NCBI GenBank assembly: GCA_947179155.2
Contig: OX359282.1
Span: 12,610,533-12,674,532 of the forward strand
DNA: 64,000 bases
DNA from: Hedera helix
Lineage: Eukaryota; Streptophyta; Magnoliopsida; Apiales; Araliaceae
Direction: 5' to 3'
Position 1 is the first letter of the stretch, and each line of letters starts with the position of its first letter. Under the pieces are notes generated by a model. It saw nothing but the letters and a program-made list of their open reading frames with translations. It had not been told where the DNA came from and made no database searches. Of the stretch, positions 58,355 to 64,000 are shown one piece after another. The position numbers were made by a program, and so were the translations under genes.

Positions 58355-60920
58355 CTGTGACGACCCCAAATCCGGGTTCCATAACCTCAAGTTTGGTTCT
58401 CGACTGTACAATACTTACTAACAATTAAATACATAAATTGCATTTAAACTTTGCGGAATAATACAAAAGGTTCCTTATAAAAGGCTACACTTCCTAAGGT
58501 CGATTAACCTTAACATAAACATTACATATCTTAAGAGAATACAAAAGATTTACAAAAGAAATTACATAACAAGTAATTTAACTAGCATGCATTAAGCTAA
58601 TCTAAGCTTTGGCTTTTCCCTTGCCTTTGTCTTGTTTAGAACTTTCGGGCTTAGCTGAAAATAAGTCATGATATAGCAAGAATGAGCAACTAAATGGCTC
58701 AACAAGTTTATGAACAAATAACATAAGATATATCATAATAAAAGGGAAATTAACATTAGGGTTTTCACCAATAGATAACAACCATGAAAGAAATCAAGAA
58801 TCAATTTTTCAATATAAGAATGGATTGACTCTTACTGCTGAGTGGTCTTTAAAGACCATGAACTACTACTAAGGTAGAACAAACATATATATCTGATACC
58901 TCAAAAAATGTGGTATGCAAGGGGATCAACCTCTTGTACCCTATGTATATGCATAACATTCAAACATCTTGCGCAAATTCGGTTTTCCGACAGATAAAAA
59001 TCCCCGTTATTTGGGGCTGTTCATTCTCAGTCTTACTATAAGAATTCACACCAACCAATGATTTGGATAAGCTTTTAAAATATTCAACTTGATGAATTTA
59101 AACATGCATTGTCTAGCCGAAACAATTAGCTTAGACATTCTTAAATAGTTTTTGAATTAATGAACTAAAACATTTGCAAAAGCACTATGTGCGAATACAA
59201 TAACAGTAATGATGTGGAATAATTTTAGATAATTAACCTACTTAAAGCTTTGTTAAATATCTACAAGTATAGATACTTGCTCAACAATAATTGAACTGCT
59301 CATTGTAAATAAGGTTAAAGAAAACTTGCAACAATAAATACAAGTTAGGGTTAAGAAAAACTTGCCTCGTGCGTAGTTTACTGCTAACCAATTCAATTAA
59401 TTCTCTTTGAATAGACCTAATAATTAATCAGTTTAATCTTAAATTAGTATCATATACATATTCATATGATAACCTTTATAACTCTTATTTAACCACATAA
59501 TTATATTTACACTTAGGTAATATTATCACTACTTGATAATATTTCAATCACTTAAAACCTATATTAATTATTTGATCACTTATCTAATATTATTATTCTT
59601 TTGATAATGTTTTATTAATATTATAATATTATTAACTATTTAATAATATTTTGGTTATATTCTAATATTATAATTTATTTAATAATATTTTATCTATTTA
59701 CAAATATTATTACTCATTTAATAATATTTTACTGACTTTATAATATTATTATACATTTAATAATATTTTAATAATTTTCTAATATTATTATATTAATAAT
59801 AATATTTTATTAATTTAATTTATATTATTAAACCTTTAATAATATTTATCCTCTTTTACTTAATAAATCAACTATCTATAATTTTAAAAATACTCTTATT
59901 GAGTCCAAACATAATAAAATAAATTTTGGAACATTTTTTATTTTTTGACCTGGACTGACCCAACCCGACCAGGCCAAAATCGACCCGACCCGGCAAAAAT
60001 CAAAAAAATTGGATCAGCACCACCGACGTTCGGAATGAACCGAGTCTAGTGTTGTCGGCACTAGAAACAGAATTCCTAAGTGCTACCGGCGCTCAGTTTT
60101 GAACTGATACAGTGCCGCCGGTAATCGGGTATTCTGACCCAAAATTTAGAAATTTTTAACTTTGAGTTATTTTGATTAAAACTTGTATAAAATGAAATTT
60201 ACACATTCAAATGACACAAAATCAGTGTTGATGTGTTCCTAACTTCTTGTTTTACAATATTTCAAGGTTCGATCACATTTTTGAAATCGTGTTGACACAA
60301 ATTTAATGATCGAACCACTTAGGGTTTAAAAACGACCTACTTTACGGTAAAAGCCATAACTTCTTTATTTTTTCATATTTTGAAAGCTTCAAGTTGAGTT
60401 TTCTTTAAAACTCGTATATGTAACTTCTTGGCCTTATAAATCCATTTTCCAACTTGTACATTTCAAACTATAATATTAAATACCATATACTCAACTAGGT
60501 TTTACCGGTAAAGTTTAATATGAACATTTGTTCCATTTTTATGCATATCACACATACCAAAATATGATTTAAACATATCAAACCATGAATCTACCTATAT
60601 AACATAGTTTAAGACTTCTAGACCATCAAAACAACTTTTGATCGGTTAAAAATATATTTTAACTGTTCAAATCACATATAGACTACAAAAATAAACTAAG
60701 GAGAAGATAGAACACTTTTAAACCTTATAGACTTATGTGGTCTTCTTCTTCTCCTTCCAAAGAAAGCTATGAAGCTATTTGACATCCACCAAGCTTCTCC
60801 TCTGGCTATTTCCTTAAGGAACTCTTACTTACTTATGTATCCTCTCTTGGAAGCTCTCACTTTTCTCTCTAAAAAATGCTAACAAATGACCAAGCAAACA
60901 CAACTAAGGTGTAGAGCACT

Positions 60921-60930
60921 CTATATATAG
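60921..60930 (-). promoter_or_regulatory. TATA box of LTR E
   Basis: CTATATATAG (palindromic core) at the place of TATAAATAGA in LTR F. Confidence 0.5.
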
Positions 60931-61210
60931 AGTCTCCTTAATCACCATCAACTTTTCTTAATCAACCAACATAGTCAAATTTGGAGTTAATTAGGATTAC
61001 TATTTGATTGGTGGACAACTTGAATGACTAGGTGAATGACATGAGTTGGTGAGCAACTATGATTTAGTGTACAAAAGAAGCAACCAAGCAAACAAGTCAC
61101 CCCCAAGTGGGCCCCCCCCCCCCTCCAATCGGCCAAATGGCCTTTTATTAGCCATATTTACTTTATTTTTTATAGCTAAATTATACATATATACATCTAT
61201 ATATATACAC

Positions 61211-61262
<52 letters not shown>
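61211..61262. repeat. (TA)n microsatellite in LTR E
   Basis: About 25 TA units. LTR F has a shorter run at the corresponding place (33237-33262). Confidence 0.9.
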
Positions 61263-61264
<2 letters not shown>

Positions 61265-61664
61265 TGACCAATTTTGACTTTTTATTGGGCTCCACATTAG
61301 ACTTAGGAATTAAATGTATTGGGATCAGGTTGGGCTCAATTTAATTGTTACATTGGGCTAACATTAAATAACTTATTTTACATTTAATTAAAACAAGCAT
61401 TGAGCTAATTTAATTAATTACATGGACTACTAGGTTAATTAATTTGACCTAGTTTAATACATCATTTGGACTTAAAACATAATCCAATTAGATATGCTTT
61501 AATTAATCATACACTTTGTTTTATTACTTTAAATAAATACACACATACACAAGTATATTCGTTCAATTATTTAATACATAATTAATTAGTACAAAATTTT
61601 TAATTCATTGCTAATTATTTAATAAATATAATTACAATGTCTAAAAGAATTCGTGGTTATTACA

Positions 61665-62168
61665 GTATTATTACTAAAAACAAAGCAAGGCTAGTAGCAA
61701 AAGGCTATTCTTAGGAAGAAGGAATCGATTATGGTGAGACATTTGCTTAGGTTGCCATATTAGAAGCCATCAAAATATTTTTAGCTTATGCAGCTTTATT
61801 GAAATTCAAAGTCTTTCAAATAGATGTCAAGAGTGTATTATTAAATGGTGAACTTTAAGAAAAAGTCTACGTTAAACAACTACCAGGTCTTATCAATCAA
61901 TCTCATTTAAAATATGTGTACAGATTAGATAAAGCACTCTACGATTTTAAATAAGCACTTAGAGTATGGTATAAAATACTCATTTCTTTTTTAATTGAAA
62001 ATAGATTTGTTAGAGGAAAAGTAAACATAACACTATTTCTAAGAAAGCAAACAGATAAGATTCTATTAGTATAAATTTATGTAGATGATATTATTTTTGG
62101 TTCTACTGACAAGAAATTATGTGAGAGGTTTGCTAAACTGATGCATAGTAAATTTGAAATGAGCATGA
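61665..62168 (+). pseudogene. Ty1/copia reverse transcriptase fragment
   Basis: The plus strand reads ITKNKARLVAKGY, EEGIDYGETFA, VFQIDVKSVLLNGEL, EKVYVKQLPG, KYVYRLDKALYDFK, then IYVDDIIFGSTDKKLCERFA and LMHSKFEMSM. The catalytic YVDD is intact, but there are TAG/TAA stops (after KGYS, ETFA, NGEL, YDFK and ILLV). It is a different copia lineage from the array at the window start. LTR E cuts it on the left and a CACTA-like end on the right, so it is older than both. Confidence 0.9.
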
Positions 62169-62480
62169 TGTTACAAGAAAAAGGTCCATTAGCGACCAAA
62201 TGTTTCAACGACTGGACAAATCGGTCGCTATTGGTATCAGTTGCGATCACTATTAACGACCTTAATTATGTCTAGTGCTATTGATATTAATGACTGTATA
62301 CCGGTCACTGATCGGTTGCTGATATGGTTTTACCTCCAAAAACTTTAACGATGGAGTTGGCAAAAAGACTTTTGCGACCGATTCATAATAGCGACCGCAT
62401 ACCAGTTGTTAATATGTCCACGTCAATAATAAATGGCGACCGCATGCGGTCGCAGAAATCGGTCATTGATAAACTTAATT
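62169..62480 (+). mobile_element. CACTA (En/Spm-like) terminal region
   Basis: TTACAAGAAAAAGG at 62171 matches the CACTACAAGAAAA-type CACTA end with its first bases mutated. It is followed by densely spaced subterminal words in both orientations: AGCGACCAAA, CGGTCGCTATT, GCGACCGATT, AGCGACCGCA, GCGACCGCATGCGGTCGC (62428-62445, palindromic). These are the transposase-binding type of subterminal repeat in CACTA elements. The other end is not in the window. Confidence 0.75.
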
Positions 62481-62790
62481 AGTACATCGAACAGTCGAAT
62501 TGAAATAGAAGAAAGAAGAAAGAATTAGGAGAAAAGAGAAAAGAAGGGAGAAGAAATAAAAGGAGAAGAAGGAGAGAGAGAGCCATCGGCCGCCGCCTCG
62601 CTGCCCCGCAACCGGTCGTCGCCTCACTTCCCCTCGCCGCTGCCGCCCAAGTGTATGTTTTAATTTTATTTTGTCACTATATATCCTGACAAGTTGATAT
62701 ACACATATACTTTGAATGTATAAAAGTATATATGTATACTTAGATTTGGTTGAATATATTTTCAATATAATGTGTTGTTATGTATTGTTA
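62481..62790 (+). other. AG-rich tract and GC-rich exon-like patch
   Basis: A purine run (62505-62580) leads into a GC-rich stretch (62583-62650, CGGCCGCCGCCTCGCTGCCC and similar), then CCCAAGTGTATG, a possible splice donor, and AT-rich sequence. The layout suits a transcribed leader or first exon, possibly of the CACTA element. No protein motif is visible, and the minus-strand frame (62765-62475) is purely compositional. Confidence 0.35.
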
Positions 62791-63171
62791 GGGTTTATTT
62801 TTTAGAAAATTGGATGTCTATGAATTAATTTAACATTTTATCCCATCATTTTGAACAAGCTACGACCTTAGGTAATTTAGGTTTTCATCTCCAACATCTT
62901 TGCTAAGGTAATACCAAGGTGGATAAAAATGTGTTACTGCAATGAATGTGGTTTAAAAGGGATTTAGATTACTACATTATAATTGGTCATAATACTTAGG
63001 TTTTAATTCTTGGTCTTAATTTTAATTTAATTTGGATATTATGATGGTTGATGGCTTGTATATCCAGATTCACTTCTTTTGTTACCGTCTAATATTTATA
63101 TAGATCAATGTTATTAAATATATATACTATAAATTCTAGTGTGGAAGCCGCAGTCCATTCCTTTTACATAT
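62791..63171. other. AT-rich stretch, nothing recognisable
   Basis: No ORF or repeat of note; could be internal CACTA sequence or an intron. Confidence 0.4.
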
Positions 63172-63550
63172 TATTTAATTTTAAATATCATATTATATTA
63201 TATACAATAATATAACAAAATTAAATTAAAATGCAAGAAAAAAAATAAAAAATAAAAAAAATATAATATGATATAATTTAAAATAAAATAAAAGAATATA
63301 AGTTAAAATAAAATAAAATAATGTAATGTAATTTAATTTTAAATATCGTATGATATTTTATATAATAATATAATAAAATTAATGAAAATTTTTAAATATA
63401 AATAAATAATATAACATAATAAGATATAATTAAAAATAATATAATATAATATAATATAATATAATTTAAAATAAAATAAAATATTACAATGTAATTTAAT
63501 TTTAAATATCATACAATGTTATATACAATAATATAATATAATAAAAATTT
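63172..63550. repeat. ~160-bp AT-rich tandem repeat, three units
   Basis: TTTAATTTTAAATATC recurs at 63174, 63332 and 63495, each time followed by a TAT..ATATA.AATAATATA block and separated by AAAATAAAAT runs. Periods are 158 and 163 bp. Confidence 0.75.
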
Positions 63551-64000
63551 ACTTATTAGGAGTGAATTTTGAATAGTCCCCAATTTGGGACTGTTCTTCT
63601 ATGTCAGGCTCCCACTTAGGCTGGTGCCAACGACTGAAGCAAATGTATCTGTTTGTTTTAAAAAAAATTGGTTTGTTTATCTTTTATTATTTTTCAGGTG
63701 CATACTTAGAGTGTACAAATTATAGTCTATTTTGTGTACTTGGAGACCGATGGGAGATGCTGCCGAATTTCACCAAACAACAAATGTATTTGTTTGAGTC
63801 GTTGACATTAGTGGGATGTCGCATACAAGAATGAGATAGAAGCCTGATCAATGTAATAAGGGTGGAGACATATTTAGATAGGAACTATATATGCATTAAT
63901 TATACTTAAAGATGACACAGTTTAGGTAATAACTATGAATTTTAAGTAACATTGTAATTATAATTAGGTACTAGTTATCAATGAAGTAAATTTTTGTGTT
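63551..64000 (+). other. Unassigned sequence, short open frame 63601-63834
   Basis: A 77-codon frame from ATG 63601 (MSGSHLGWCQRLKQMYLF) has no recognised motif. TTTTTCAGGTGC at 63691-63702 looks like a splice acceptor, and CAAATGTATYTGTTTG occurs twice (63640 and 63782). It may be an exon of the CACTA element or host sequence running past the window edge. Confidence 0.3.

Larger units (their letters stand above)
58356..61664 (-). mobile_element. 5' LTR of gypsy element E
   Basis: A 3309-bp LTR: on the minus strand TGTAATAACCACG ... GGGGTCGTCACA, followed by the primer-binding site. It contains an AATATTATT-rich section (59520-59870), a GC-richer hairpin section with CCGGCGCTC, CCGCCGGTAATCGG and TGTCGGCACTA (59990-60130), a TATA box (60921-60930), a C12 run (61112-61123) and a long (TA)n tract (61211-61262). 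LTR F (32042) is the same family. The frame at 61046-61267 is only the TA repeat. Confidence 0.88.

Noticed and set aside
61046..61267. 73-codon frame ending in an Ile-Tyr repeat
   Set aside because: It is the translation of the TA microsatellite.

Overview
This window looks like plant nuclear DNA, most likely from a eudicot. It is AT-rich and contains no recognisable host gene. Nearly everything identifiable is transposon: Ty1/copia and Ty3/gypsy LTR retrotransposons (several chromovirus-like), solo LTRs with clean 5-bp target-site duplications (TSDs), inverted-repeat DNA elements and one CACTA end. No bacterial gene architecture, rRNA, tRNA or CRISPR array was seen. The species cannot be named from the sequence.

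Layout. 1-10186 is a tandem Ty1/copia array on the + strand: the 3' part of one internal region (1-770), an LTR (771-2605), a complete but dead internal region (2606-8351) and a second LTR (8352-10186). 10187-13735 holds two minus-strand LTR-like blocks. 13736-17677 is AT-rich with nothing recognisable. 17678-18463 is a 393-bp tandem duplication, followed by a small inverted-repeat element cut open by a 3.4-kb solo LTR, 'A' (18856-22265). 22319-23220 is a foldback element forming a near-complete hairpin. About 23640-29400 is a plus-strand gypsy element 'H' (long LTR, PBS, pre-gag ORF, gag start). Solo LTR 'G' (29943-31621) lies beyond it. LTR 'F' starts at 32042 and is interrupted by 'B' (34101-44693), a large non-coding minus-strand retrotransposon with the same LTR family as A, which itself holds a copia solo LTR 'K' (38719-40257).

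45068-61664 is a minus-strand chromovirus-like element 'E': LTR, PBS, pre-gag ORF, gag, protease, RT and RNase H. It is split by an A/B-family solo LTR 'C' (46441-48841, TSD GTACT) and by a second gypsy element 'D' (49838-56286, TSD TCACT). E lies against an older copia RT fragment (61665-62168), which is followed by a CACTA-like terminus (62169-62480) and AT-rich DNA with a ~160-bp tandem repeat.

Working together: every gag and pol is broken by stops, frameshifts or deletions, so no element here encodes a complete machinery. B and the copia array look like elements that could only have moved with proteins supplied in trans. The observations most worth following are: a GC-rich module (exact 60-bp repeats plus CGCGCATTGCGCGG and AAACGACGTCGTTT palindromes) found in the A/B LTRs and partly in the unrelated LTR G; an acidic, coiled-coil-like ORF between PBS and gag in both E and H; and an array of GTGCAC-loop hairpins in the copia leader that resembles a retroviral dimerisation signal. 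Boundaries, TSDs and repeat periods were read by eye; family names rest on motif recognition, not on a database search.
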